Shown one piece after another: positions 47,201-54,172 of a stretch of 64,000 nt of DNA (position 1 is its first letter; every line of letters begins with the position of its first letter). The stretch spans positions 312,311 through 376,310 of the forward strand of contig NZ_WJBI01000002.1 of the NCBI RefSeq assembly GCF_020804225.1, given 5' to 3'. This DNA comes from Methanosarcina sp. DH2. Its GTDB lineage: Archaea; Halobacteriota; Methanosarcinia; Methanosarcinales; Methanosarcinaceae. The notes beneath the pieces were generated by a model that saw only the letters and a list, made by a program, of their open reading frames with translations, ran no database searches and was not told the DNA's origin. A program made the translations under genes and the position numbers.

Positions 47201-47439
47201 GCAGGCTCCAGGACATGCGTAAGGAACTCGATCTTATTGTGGACGAAAACATCCGCGCCTCTGTACGGATCGAAGACGAAAGGGTCTTCAAACTCGTTGA
47301 AACCCTTAAAAAAATGATTGCAGAAGAGGTTAGAGCCGATGTCTTTGACCTCGGCAGCGGGATCGAAGTTTCCGGAGCCCTTGTAAAGGAATGGGACGTC
47401 GAAGGCATTGCCATGAAGATGGGAATTGCAAAGAAATAA
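44260..47439 (+). CDS. ileS: Isoleucyl-tRNA synthetase
   Basis: Charges tRNA-Ile. It is a 1059-residue class I synthetase of the archaeal/eukaryotic type: the HIGH-equivalent H-I-H-L-G (53-57) lies in [13 protein letters not shown], then a CP1 editing domain ([11 protein letters not shown]), Zn-binding C-x2-C pairs (C-P-R-C, C-R-K-C-G-K, C-E-C-G), the K-M-S-K-S signature at 597-601, the anticodon-binding helical domain and a C-terminal extension. All segments are intact. The ATG at 44260 follows GGGAG. mptE is 93 bp downstream on the same strand, so the two may be cotranscribed. Confidence 0.97.
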   Translation: MIKEITAKYNAEQIEKKVTQFWEDSDAYRKTREHRKTGKRLFFVDGPPYTTGHIHLGTAWNKIIKDSILRYYSMNNRNILERPGWDMHGLPIEVRVEGLLGFKSKKDIESFGVENFIEKCKEFALTQKQAMTEQFQRLGVWMQWEEPYMTLKDDYIEAAWWTLKQAHEKDLLDMGKRSVNWCPRCETAIADSEVEYSERTDPSIYVKFKVKGEENTFIVIWTTTPWTIPANVAVAVHPAYEYSKFKAVRQDGSEEVLIAATDLIRNVLKQGRYADFEILETMLGEELTKLEYESPVGDLVPVQNKIKHGVYLADFVTVENTGCVHIAPGHGMDDFNVGVKHKLPILCPVGPNGSYTEEAGEYEGKNVREANPIVIEDLKARNRLLAEGTVTHRYGHCWRCKTPIIYLATEQWFLKVTEIKDKMLEEIDAVDWYPDWAGSARFRTWVEGARDWCISRQRYWGVPIPVWKCRKCGKLEVIGTKAELLEKAGLSGTDIELHRPYVDKVTVPCECGGEKKRVEDVFDVWFDSAVASWATLKFPQTHEQFDEWWPADFITEGHDQTRGWFYSQLGASMVGFGRAPYKSVLMHGFTLDAGGKKMSKSLGNVISPLDIIDRFGADTLRAYVLSSSAPWDDLKFNLEEVETIHRSINILWNVFRFPLPYMALDNFDPMKVSLDSVKDALREEDRWILSRAQSVVKAVDEAMSGYLLHKAVREILEFALEDLSRWYIQLIRPRTWTEADDPDKLAAYCVLYEVYVTITKLISPFMPYLAEEMYQNLIRNVDPNASESVHMCDWPKVNETYLDPELEAAMSTARSIVEAASNARQKAGRKLRWPISRIVVSPENEDTAKAVERLRSVLMDQTNSKAIVLTGMGESWDELGLEVIPDPGKIGPVFKKDAGKVIPALQKVDGFALRKAFAETGEFELSLTDGTTVTVTPGMANFKETLPEGTASAESDAGLVYVDANLTSELEAEGYAREVIRRLQDMRKELDLIVDENIRASVRIEDERVFKLVETLKKMIAEEVRADVFDLGSGIEVSGALVKEWDVEGIAMKMGIAKK

Positions 47440-47532
47440 TCCAGAAGAATAAACTCTGAAATTAAGTTTAGAAAAGCAACTCAGTAAGAAAATCTAAGTT
47501 CAGAAACGAAAAACAGGAAAGGAGTTATTAAT

Positions 47533-48174
47533 ATGGATTTTGCTGCCTGGGAGCCAATTTACGAAAGAATCCTTGAAGACTTCGGGTTCGACCGCTCAGG
47601 TGATGAAGAGGCAGCCCGATTCCTTTCCTTCCTACTGACCAGGGAAAATACTGCGAGCCTTTCCGAACTCAAAGACACAATTTCAGGAAAGCCTGTTCTG
47701 GCCTGCGGAAACGCCCCCGGACTCAGAAACGAGCTTTCGAAAATCAATTTATCTGCTTTTGTAATAATTGCAGCCGACGGAGCTGCTGCTGTTCTTATGG
47801 ATATGGGTCGCGTACCTGAAGTCATCTGTACCGACCTTGACGGCAATTCCGAAGCTGATATAGAAAAAGAGATCCTTGCCTGTGCCAGGGGCTCCATTGT
47901 TCTCATCCATGCCCACGGGGACAACATGGACAAGCTGGAGAGATATGTGCCCCGGTTCAGGCGCTTTATTGCAACCACCCAGGCAAGGCCTTTCGATAAA
48001 GTATATAACTTTGGCGGATTCAGTGACGGAGACCGCTGTGTTTTTGTAGCCAGAGATTTCGGGGCTAAAAGTGTTATGCTGGCTGGATTTGATTTTGAAG
48101 ATCCAGATGTAAATCCGATTAAGAAAAAGAAATTGAAGTGGGCAAAGGAATTAATCGCAAGACTGAATGTCTAA
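47533..48174 (+). CDS. mptE: 6-hydroxymethyl-7,8-dihydropterin pyrophosphokinase (archaeal)
   Basis: A 213-residue DUF115-family enzyme of tetrahydromethanopterin synthesis that adds pyrophosphate to 6-hydroxymethyl-7,8-dihydropterin. Typical segments are F-D-R-S-G-D-E-E-A-A, P-V-L-A-C-G-N-A-P-G-L-R, I-I-A-A-D-G-A-A-A-V-L, V-I-C-T-D-L-D-G-N, I-H-A-H-G-D-N, and F-S-D-G-D-R-C-V-F-V-A then G-F-D-F-E-D near the end. The ATG at 47533 follows GGAG. Decayed copies of its 3' end occur at 48838-48968 and 50384-50446, showing that this end and its flank were duplicated repeatedly. Confidence 0.9.
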   Translation: MDFAAWEPIYERILEDFGFDRSGDEEAARFLSFLLTRENTASLSELKDTISGKPVLACGNAPGLRNELSKINLSAFVIIAADGAAAVLMDMGRVPEVICTDLDGNSEADIEKEILACARGSIVLIHAHGDNMDKLERYVPRFRRFIATTQARPFDKVYNFGGFSDGDRCVFVARDFGAKSVMLAGFDFEDPDVNPIKKKKLKWAKELIARLNV

Positions 48175-48535
48175 AGGCGAAAGATTGGCGGAAGGCTAAG
48201 TAGGTAATTAAAGTTTAATAAATGGACAGAAAAGAATTATTTCGTGTGAGTATTGACCAATAGTCTATCTTTTTGGGAAAAATATACCTCTAAATAAAAA
48301 AAAGGGAACTTGCATACTCCATGAATAGAAGAGATACTCATTTTTTTCAGTTAAATTCTTAAGCCCTAAGGCTTTAGATCAGACCTAATTGCTTTCCTGT
48401 ATTTTTAATTCACTTAAACTACCTTATTTTTCCCTTATTTGCAGAAAAGAGAGCTAAAAGCTTTTTTCTATGGATAGACTGGCAAATTAATAGGATATAA
48501 ATTAAATTTATAAGCTGATCATTTTGTTCCCGCGA

Positions 48536-48634
48536 GGTTTTTTACGATATAAACTGTTTTTTACGATATAAACTGTTTTTTACGATATAAACGAAGATAA
48601 TCGTGCGCTTTTACATAGTTGATATTTTGAATAT
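48536..48634 (+). repeat. 20-bp tandem repeat and left flank motif of the tiny-gene array
   Basis: gttttttacgatataaact occurs about three times (48536-48595). The last copy continues into a segment (tcgtgcgcttttacatagttgatatttt) that recurs at 52984-53036 in diverged form. The two copies thus lie on either side of the tiny-gene region. 48660-48712 also carries a short ccagacaatctgg hairpin. Confidence 0.6.
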
Positions 48635-48837
48635 AAACAAAAAAATGATTCCTACTCCAATTCAGAATTCGGGTCCGTAATTAGGAAGGCAGCCAGACAA
48701 TCTGGCGCAGGCATCCTGTACCATATGAATCGAAAAGCAATTTTTCGAGTTCATGGGACTATTTCTCAGACCTGGAGGTATTTTTCTATATTATTTGATT
48801 TTTTCCAGGCCTTTCAGTAAAGCACATAATTTAAAGG

Positions 48838-48968
48838 ATTCATTGACAGAGTCCGCTACGTTTTTGTAGCCTGGAACTTTGGGGCTGATTGCATAAGGCT
48901 GGATTTGATTTTAGGGTCTCTATAAACCCGATTAAAGAAGTTAAAATAGACGAAAGAATTAATCGGGA
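48838..48968 (+). pseudogene. Decayed 3' end of mptE, copy 1
   Basis: Aligns with the last ~140 bp of mptE: attcattgacagagtccgct against ggattcagtgacggagaccgct, then tttttgtagcc, ttggggctga, ctggatttgatttt, aacccgattaa and gaattaatcg in order. Deletions and stops remove the frame. The sequence following it (to about 49345) also aligns with the true 3' flank of mptE (48210-48560), so the duplication took gene end plus flank. Confidence 0.8.
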
Positions 48969-49401
48969 TGTATTATTGGGATGTTATGAATTAGAGGGCT
49001 AATTGCTATTTTTGATGATGGTGGCGAAATGAACTAACAAACTCAAAATTCTTTACCTGCTGATTGACTAATAATTTACGTTTTAGAGAAAAATACACTT
49101 TCCAAGAAAAAAACTGAATTTGAGTTGTTTATAAATATAGAGGGTTATCCATTTTTTGAGCCAAATTAGGGATATTTAAGGATTTAGATTACATTAAGCT
49201 GCTTTAATATACCACCGAAATTTAATAGATCCTTTATTTTTCCTTTATTTCCAGAAAAAAAAGCTAAAAACTCCATTCTATGGATAAACTGGCAAATATA
49301 TAAACTATAAATTAAATTTGTAAGTATATCACTTTTTCCCCACTGGATTTATCCGAATTTTCAAGAACTATTTAATGGTAAGTAGAGTTTATTCTGTTGA
49401 A

Positions 49402-49560
49402 TTTATATAATTTACGGTTATATATTTATTTATACTTACTGGCAATTAAAATTAATTCTGTGCGTCTCCAAACAAAATTAATAACCAGACTATCTTCTGG
49501 AAATAATTGCTGTGAGTATAATCTTGATGTTGGGGGTTGATAGAGGGTTTGATTACAGGA
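49402..49560 (+). promoter_or_regulatory. Tiny-gene leader, copy E1
   Basis: TATA box (tttatataa, 49402-49410), then ggcaatt (49441-49447) paired about 60 nt later with aattgc (49504-49509), then gtgagtata, then gggggttgatag (49532-49543) and gggttt. The same order and spacing recur at 50892-51060 and 52442-52620. The TATA position suggests transcription starts just before the stem, so this may be a structured 5' leader RNA. Confidence 0.6.
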
Positions 49561-49594
49561 GTAGCTACATTATAAGAAGACTAATTTAAACTTA

Positions 49595-49700
49595 AAAACT
49601 CCATTCTTTCCAAATAACGTATAGAAATATATAAGGCAAGTACATACAAAACTCCATTCTTTCCAAATATTGTACAGAATATACAAGGCAAGTACATACA
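49595..49700 (+). repeat. Tandem ~54-bp repeat before tiny gene T1
   Basis: Two diverged units beginning aaactccattctttccaaat and ending ggcaagtacatac. A related ccattctttcc/catcctttcc word appears before the 51-codon gene too. Probably part of the leader family. Confidence 0.7.
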
Positions 49701-49743
49701 AGACAGGTATGAGAAAATATACCAAAATCTGGAGGAAAATATA

Positions 49744-49824
49744 ATGGCATTTTTAAACATTTACTACAGCAACGTAAAGTTCTATTATGAGTCCACCAAG
49801 CTTTACATTAAAGCCTGGTGGTAA
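49744..49824 (+). CDS. Tiny gene T1 (26 codons)
   Basis: Encodes MAFLNIYYSNVKFYY then E-S-T-K-L-Y-I-K-A-W-W. GGAGG lies eight bases before the ATG. It is aromatic (Y, F, W) and basic, with no signal peptide; the Trp-Trp end is striking. The gene at 49961 is its near-identical twin (only residues 4-6 differ). Conserved sequence continues on both sides of the pair, and a hairpin follows. No known family matches. It falls below ordinary gene-calling length, which is probably why such genes go unannotated. Confidence 0.65.
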   Translation: MAFLNIYYSNVKFYYESTKLYIKAWW

Positions 49825-49870
49825 ATAACACGTGATGCAGAAGAATGTTAACTGCTTAAACTGAAAAGAA

Positions 49871-49893
49871 ATGGTTTCCTTAACCATCTTTTC
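49871..49893 (+). terminator. Hairpin terminator after T1
   Basis: atggtt/aaccat stem (49871-49876, 49882-49887) with a short loop followed by cttttct. A variant with weaker pairing follows T2 near 50090-50110. Confidence 0.55.
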
Positions 49894-49960
49894 TAAACGA
49901 TGTACAGGAATATGCAAGACAGGTAAGAATAGGATACGCTAAAATCTGGAGGAAAATATA

Positions 49961-50041
49961 ATGGCATTTTTTACCGTTTACTACAGCAACGTAAAGTTCT
50001 ATTATGAGTCCACCAAGCTTTACATTAAAGCCTGGTGGTAA
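49961..50041 (+). CDS. Tiny gene T2 (26 codons)
   Basis: Encodes MAFFTVYYSNVKFYY then the same E-S-T-K-L-Y-I-K-A-W-W end as T1. Nucleotide changes relative to T1 are confined to codons 4-6; the rest of the frame is identical, and the GGAGG (49948-49952) spacing is kept. The ~215-bp unit containing gene, leader and tail is a tandem duplicate of the T1 unit. Confidence 0.65.
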   Translation: MAFFTVYYSNVKFYYESTKLYIKAWW

Positions 50042-50115
50042 ATAACACTTGATGCAGAAGAATGTTAACTGCTTAAACTGAAAAGAAATGGTTTCCTTAG
50101 CCACCATTTCGAAAT

Positions 50116-50891
50116 ATAATGGATAAGTTCCCGGGACATTTTATTTTGATTTGATGGCTATTAATTCTTATTTTTCATGAATCTGCAGCTATAAGTTCCT
50201 TTTTTCAGGGATCCTGGTATGATTATCAGGGTAGCTACTGCTTTTATAACCCTTATTTTCCGTTTTTCCTTTTTTCCGTTTTTCCGTTTTTCCGTTTTTT
50301 TCCATGCTTCTTCTCTTAGCTTGAGATTGATAAAAAAATTATGGTTTTAATTATAGTGATTCTTGTTTCTTCGACTTACTGGATTTGATTTTGAAGGCTC
50401 GGACATAAATTTAATCAGGAATAAAAAATCGAAGCTGGAATGAAACTATCCAGGACTTCAGATCTTTAAAAGCAAAGTTCTGCTTTTTATATAGGCTTTG
50501 CGCAGTCAATTGGCAAATCCTCAAGTTTTTATTCATAGGATTAATTGAAACAGGCCAATTGAATACTTCTCTGCTTGAAGAATTTCTTGTTTCTAAATTA
50601 AATGACTGAAGTTGTATAGTCCATAATTAAAAAGTGTTATTCATTTTTTTCAAAAAAATTAACCTATTTTGAGATTTTTTAATTCGATTTAATTGGAAAA
50701 TGGGACTTACTTATGCTTAAAAACCCTTATTTCTATCTAAATGACGAATTGAAGACTAAATGTCTTGATATTACTGAGATTTTTTAAGAATTGTAACTTC
50801 TAAATAAAAAAATATAGTAAATCTGTAATTTCAGCCGAGTGTTTATCTGGATTTTCCAAGTCTATTAGTAGTAAGGAGATTTTATTCTGGT
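50116..50891. other. Gene-free part of the array
   Basis: No ORF is supported. It includes a run of ttttccgttttt reiterations (50255-50300), the mptE relic at 50384-50446, and from about 50640 sequence aligning with 52185-52400, i.e. an upstream segment of the next leader. Confidence 0.5.
50384..50446 (+). pseudogene. Decayed 3' end of mptE, copy 2
   Basis: ctggatttgattttgaag, then gacataaatttaatcagga, then a aagctgga tail aligns with mptE at about 48079-48140. Only about 60 bp remain. It is the third occurrence of this gene end in 2.4 kb. Confidence 0.7.
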
Positions 50892-51060
50892 ATTTTTATA
50901 TAATTTACTATTACTATTTTAGTTGTACTCTATGGCAATTGAAACTAAATCTGCTCCTCTCCGAACGGAATGGTATCATAATTCCAAAAATTGCCATGAG
51001 TATAATACTTATCTGGGGGTTGATAGGGTTTAACTTGAAAGGTACACACCATATAAGAGT
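50892..51060 (+). promoter_or_regulatory. Tiny-gene leader, copy E2
   Basis: TATA box (tttttatataattt, 50892-50905), atggcaatt (50932-50940) and aattgccat (50989-50997) as a 9-bp inverted pair, gagtataatactta, gggggttgata (51015-51025), then gggttta and ggtacacacca. The stem is kept across copies although the loop varies. Confidence 0.65.
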
Positions 51061-51161
51061 ATATACCAATCTTAAAAATCATCCTTTCCAGTATGTAAAC
51101 GAGTATTGAAAGAATATAGTAGAATCAACGATAAGATAGTAAAACCACGGAGGTAAATATA

Positions 51162-51317
51162 ATGTGCGGAGGATATGGTTTCGATAGATGTAAATTTGAT
51201 AGTTTCAAGAGCTTTGGATGTGGCTATGGTGGCTATGGCGGCGGCTATGGATGCGGCGGCTACGGTGGATTCTTCAATCGCTTCAAGCACTACGGCCGTC
51301 GCTTCGGCCGGTGCTGA
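51162..51317 (+). CDS. Tiny gene T3 (51 codons), Gly/Tyr-rich
   Basis: Encodes a protein beginning MCGGYGFDRCKFDSFKSFGC, followed by G-Y-G-G repeats and ending R-R-F-G-R-C. It has four cysteines before the C-terminal one, many Gly, Tyr, Phe and Arg, no signal peptide and no membrane span. GGAGG is eight bases before the ATG. T4 shares its first 33 codons except the second. Glycine-tyrosine-rich peptides in other organisms are structural or antimicrobial, but nothing here shows which, if either, applies. Confidence 0.7.
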   Translation: MCGGYGFDRCKFDSFKSFGCGYGGYGGGYGCGGYGGFFNRFKHYGRRFGRC

Positions 51318-51384
51318 TGAAAAGAATATAAAGAATACATAATTAAGCTAAATAAAATATGGTAAAACCACGGAGGTAAATATA

Positions 51385-51549
51385 ATGTACGGAGGATATG
51401 GTTTCGATAGATGTAAATTTGATAGTTTCAAGAGCTTTGGATGTGGCTATGGTGGCTATGGCGGCGGCTATGGATGCGGCGGCTTTGATCCCTGGCGTAA
51501 ATTCGGCGGTCGCTTCAAACACTTTAGCCGTTGCCGTTCTTGGTGCTGA
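51385..51549 (+). CDS. Tiny gene T4 (54 codons), Gly/Tyr-rich
   Basis: Begins M-Y-G-G-Y-G-F-D-R-C, continues like T3 through the G-Y-G-G region, then diverges to F-D-P-W-R-K-F-G-G-R-F-K-H-F and ends C-R-S-W-C. The 5' leader (ccacggaggtaaatataatg) is the same as for T3. The shared part is almost identical at nucleotide level while the 3' third is not, which suggests either gene conversion or fast divergence of the C terminus. An imperfect 18-bp hairpin (51610-51627/51683-51700) follows. Confidence 0.7.
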   Translation: MYGGYGFDRCKFDSFKSFGCGYGGYGGGYGCGGFDPWRKFGGRFKHFSRCRSWC

Positions 51550-51867
51550 GACGACTAATTATTAACTACTGAACCTGAAAGGATTACTGGATGCGAAAGA
51601 AACAGAATCCATAGTCATCTCTTCAAGATATGAAGGACAATTTTTCAAGGTATGAAGGATAATTTTTGAGAATTTGTCTTTTCTTGAATTGATGACTATG
51701 CATATTTATTCTTCTATGAGTTTTCACTTTGAAAGTGCGCCATAATAAACTTAAACATAGTTTCTACGGGGATTTTTATTGATATGGGATGTATAATTTC
51801 AACTGCATGTAATTGACGCATAACAGAAAGATAAACAAAGAAAGACTAAAAGACGGAAGGAATTATA

Positions 51868-51957
51868 ATGTTTCCTTTCTTCTCATTTAAGTTCTTCTCC
51901 TTTAAATTCTTCCCGTTTAGATTCAGGCATGGATTCCGCAGGTTCGGGTGCTGCTAA
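51868..51957 (+). CDS. Tiny gene T5 (29 codons), Phe/Arg/Lys-rich
   Basis: Encodes MFPFFSFKFFSFKFF then P-F-R-F-R-H-G-F-R-R-F-G-C-C. About 40 percent is phenylalanine, with regularly placed Lys/Arg, so a strongly amphipathic or membrane-active peptide is likely; it ends in Cys-Cys. GGAAGG is seven bases before the ATG. The ~100 nt before it matches that of T6 (aaacttaaacat, tataattt, actaaaagacgga). Nothing similar is known to me. Confidence 0.68.
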   Translation: MFPFFSFKFFSFKFFPFRFRHGFRRFGCC

Positions 51958-52441
51958 ATTCTGGGTCTACTACTTACTCGGATAAAGTATATCTCTTTCG
52001 AAGGTGTCCTTAATGATTAATGGCCATTATGAAGATCTTTTTAAATAGTCATAAAGGCTACATTTTAAGTGATCATTGTAAAGATTATTTCTACTCAACC
52101 GGAACAGAAACTACTAATTATTTTTCTAAAAGAACTCTTTTTCTAAAGAAAAAGGCTGAAGTTTTGATGTTTAGTATTATAAAATGTTAGTCTTTTTTTC
52201 AACAAAAATAACCATTACTAAGGGTTTTAAATGGATTTAATTGTAAAATAGAGCTTATTTATCATGTAAAATTTTCTTTCTTACCAGAATAATAAATTAA
52301 AGACTAAGTATCCTGACATTATTGAGAGTTTTTGAGAATTATAACTTCTAAATTAAGAAAAAGAGTAAAACTACAATTTCAGCCGGATATTTACCCGAAT
52401 TTTCTAAGTCTATTAATGGTAAGGAGACTTCATTCTAGTAA

Positions 52442-52620
52442 TTTTATATAATTTGTTATTATTATTTATTTTTATACTCTCTGGCAATTAAAATTAAATC
52501 TGCTCCTCCAATGAAACTCAGTCTCAAGAATAATTTCAAAAATAATTGCCGTGAGTATATACTTATGTGGGGGTTGATAAAAGGTTTAACCCGGGTACAC
52601 ACCAAGAAGAATATTTCAGC
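52442..52620 (+). promoter_or_regulatory. Tiny-gene leader, copy E3
   Basis: TATA box (ttttatata, 52442-52450), ggcaatt (52483-52489), aattgcc (52544-52550), gtgagtatatactta, gggggttgata (52569-52579), ggttta and ggtacacacca. Upstream similarity to E2 extends at least 250 bp (to about 52185). Confidence 0.65.
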
Positions 52621-52737
52621 TTAAACATGGTCTCTGTGGAGTTTTTTCCTAATATGGAGTGTATAATTTCGGCTGCAGAAGACTGAAGCATAACGGAAAG
52701 ACGAACAAGGACAGACTAAAAGACGGAGGGAATTGTA

Positions 52738-52824
52738 ATGTTTTTCTTCCCATTTAAGTTCTTCTCGTTTAAATTCTTCCCGTTTAGATTCAGGCATGGA
52801 TTCCGCGGGTTCGGGTGCTGCTAA
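52738..52824 (+). CDS. Tiny gene T6 (28 codons), Phe/Arg/Lys-rich
   Basis: Encodes M-F-F-F-P-F-K-F-F-S-F-K-F-F-P-F-R-F-R-H-G-F-R-G-F-G-C-C, differing from T5 by one missing residue, one R-to-G change and the start. GGAGGG is seven bases upstream. Third-position changes between T5 and T6 (tca/cca, tcc/tcg) leave the Phe/Lys register intact, which argues for selection on the peptide. A strong hairpin follows. Confidence 0.68.
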   Translation: MFFFPFKFFSFKFFPFRFRHGFRGFGCC

Positions 52825-52887
52825 ATTCTGGGTCTACTACTGACTCAGATAGAGTATATCTCTTTGGAGCTATAATCAACCCTTATG

Positions 52888-52930
52888 GCCATTATGATTA
52901 TGCGAAATGGTCATAATGGCTACTTTTTAA
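52888..52930 (+). terminator. Hairpin terminator after T6
   Basis: A perfect 10-bp stem gccattatga (52888-52897) / tcataatggc (52911-52920), followed by tactttttaa. A decayed version (52023-52058) follows T5. Confidence 0.7.
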
Positions 52931-52983
52931 ACGGTCATTGTAGAGAGCTATCTCCACTCAGCCGGAATAGAACTTCAATTGTC

Positions 52984-53036
52984 TTTTTTGCGATATAACG
53001 ACAGGCAGTTGTGCAATTTTACATGGTTGATATTTT
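52984..53036 (+). repeat. Right flank motif of the tiny-gene array
   Basis: ttttttgcgatataacgac, then ttgtgcaattttacatggttgatattttt resembles 48577-48634. It marks the far edge of the array. Confidence 0.55.
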
Positions 53037-53176
53037 TGGGTCGTCTACGGTCAAGCAGTTGATATTTTGATACTATATTTTATCCGGTGCAGTTGAAGAT
53101 TGATCCTTAATTTGATCGAAGCCGATAAGCCATGCCGCGCATGACGTCTATAAAGAAAGGTTAAAAAATGCCATTA

Positions 53177-53246
53177 AGGCTGCCCTGTAGTAATATCAAC
53201 CGACTAGCTGTAGGCTGCCCTGTAGTAATATCAACCGACTAGCTGT
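53177..53246. repeat. 35-bp perfect tandem duplication
   Basis: Two identical 35-bp units starting aggctgccctgtag and ending gactagctgt. No gene. Recent, as shown by identity. Confidence 0.9.
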
Positions 53247-53310
53247 GGATCACCTATTTTTGAGTGAAAAGAAAAATAATGTCTGGCTCCCCCGAGTTTC
53301 GCTTCCCGAG

Positions 53311-53522
53311 TTTCGCTTCCCGAGTTTCGCGTCGGGAGCACGAGGTCTGTTTCACTCGCTTCGCTCGTTCAAGCAGACTAATTTATAAAAATAACAGATT
53401 CTACTTCCATAATTTCGCTTCCCGAGTTTCGCGTCGGGAGCACGAGGTCTGTTTCACTCGCTTCGCTCGTTCAAGCAGACTAATTTATAAAAATAACAGA
53501 TTCTACTTCCATAATTTCGCTT
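53311..53522. repeat. 102-bp tandem duplication of a REP-like palindromic unit
   Basis: Two identical 102-bp units (53311-53412, 53413-53514) plus eight bases of a third. Each holds a palindromic cccgagtttcgcgtcggg and a cactcgcttcgctcgttc segment. The open frame spanning them (53264-53524) exists because 102 is a multiple of three and is not credible as a gene. Related GC-rich words occur at 58680-58750. Confidence 0.85.
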
Positions 53523-53731
53523 AGGATCACAGGAAATATTTGATTTCCTGGGAGTTGCATTGCAAGTGCAACAGCACGATATAGAATAATAGCAGTAAGC
53601 TTCGCTCAGGAGAACTAATTAAACTCAGGTGAAATGTAGAAATAGAACTTAGCAGTAGAGCAACTGAAAAGACTTCAGCCATCTCCACTGCTGGGTTAAA
53701 TTCGTATATAAGGGAAAAATTTTGGAGTATA

Positions 53732-53938
53732 TTATTTTTTCAGGGTTCTCCACATTACAGCAATTCTCTCTATATCAATATGGGTGTAGCCCTCTTCTTT
53801 TATAGTCCATTTAAGGCTCAGGACTCCGTCATTGCATTCTGCAGCTATTCCCCTGTATGTTGTATTTCCCCCAATATCAATTTCTACTTCTTTGCCCAGA
53901 TAATACTTTTCAATGAACTCCTGTTTCACAATTATCAA
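53732..53938 (-). CDS. Small beta-rich protein, possibly Sm-like
   Basis: A 68-residue protein: G-K-E-V-E-I-D-I-G-G-N-T-T-Y-R-G-I-A-A-E-C-N-D-G-V-L-S-L-K-W then H-I-D-I-E-R-I-A-V-M-W. The alternation of strands and turns, with Y-R-G-I and the closing I-x-I-x-x-I, recalls small beta-barrels such as Sm/LSm proteins, but the diagnostic Sm2 R-G is absent from its usual place. A nucleic-acid role is a guess. The ATG at 53938 is preceded by AGGAG. It is monocistronic, downstream of repetitive DNA. Confidence 0.6.
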   Translation of the reverse strand: MIIVKQEFIEKYYLGKEVEIDIGGNTTYRGIAAECNDGVLSLKWTIKEEGYTHIDIERIAVMWRTLKK

Positions 53939-54172
53939 CTCCTAGATTTTATCCTTCCGGATACAGATAGACCCGTGTGGTGTTTACCAAGATATAGTTA
54001 ATATCAGGAAGGTATATTATAACTTGAAAAACAGGGATTCTGAACATAGATCAGGGTAACAGGGTAAAAAAGATAGCTGCCGGGGTTTACTTAGCGCTTC
54101 TCATTAAAGTAACCGGGAGCATTAAGAAAAAATTAAATCTTCAATAAGGCTCCCTAAAATTAGAAGTCCTAC

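Noticed and set aside
51072-51290. 72-codon frame antisense to tiny gene T3
   Set aside because: The plus-strand frame has the GGAGG, the ATG spacing and a twin (T4) with frame-preserving changes; the antisense frame has none of these.
53264-53524. 86-codon frame with internal duplication
   Set aside because: Exists because the 102-bp repeat unit is a multiple of three; content is REP-like palindromes.
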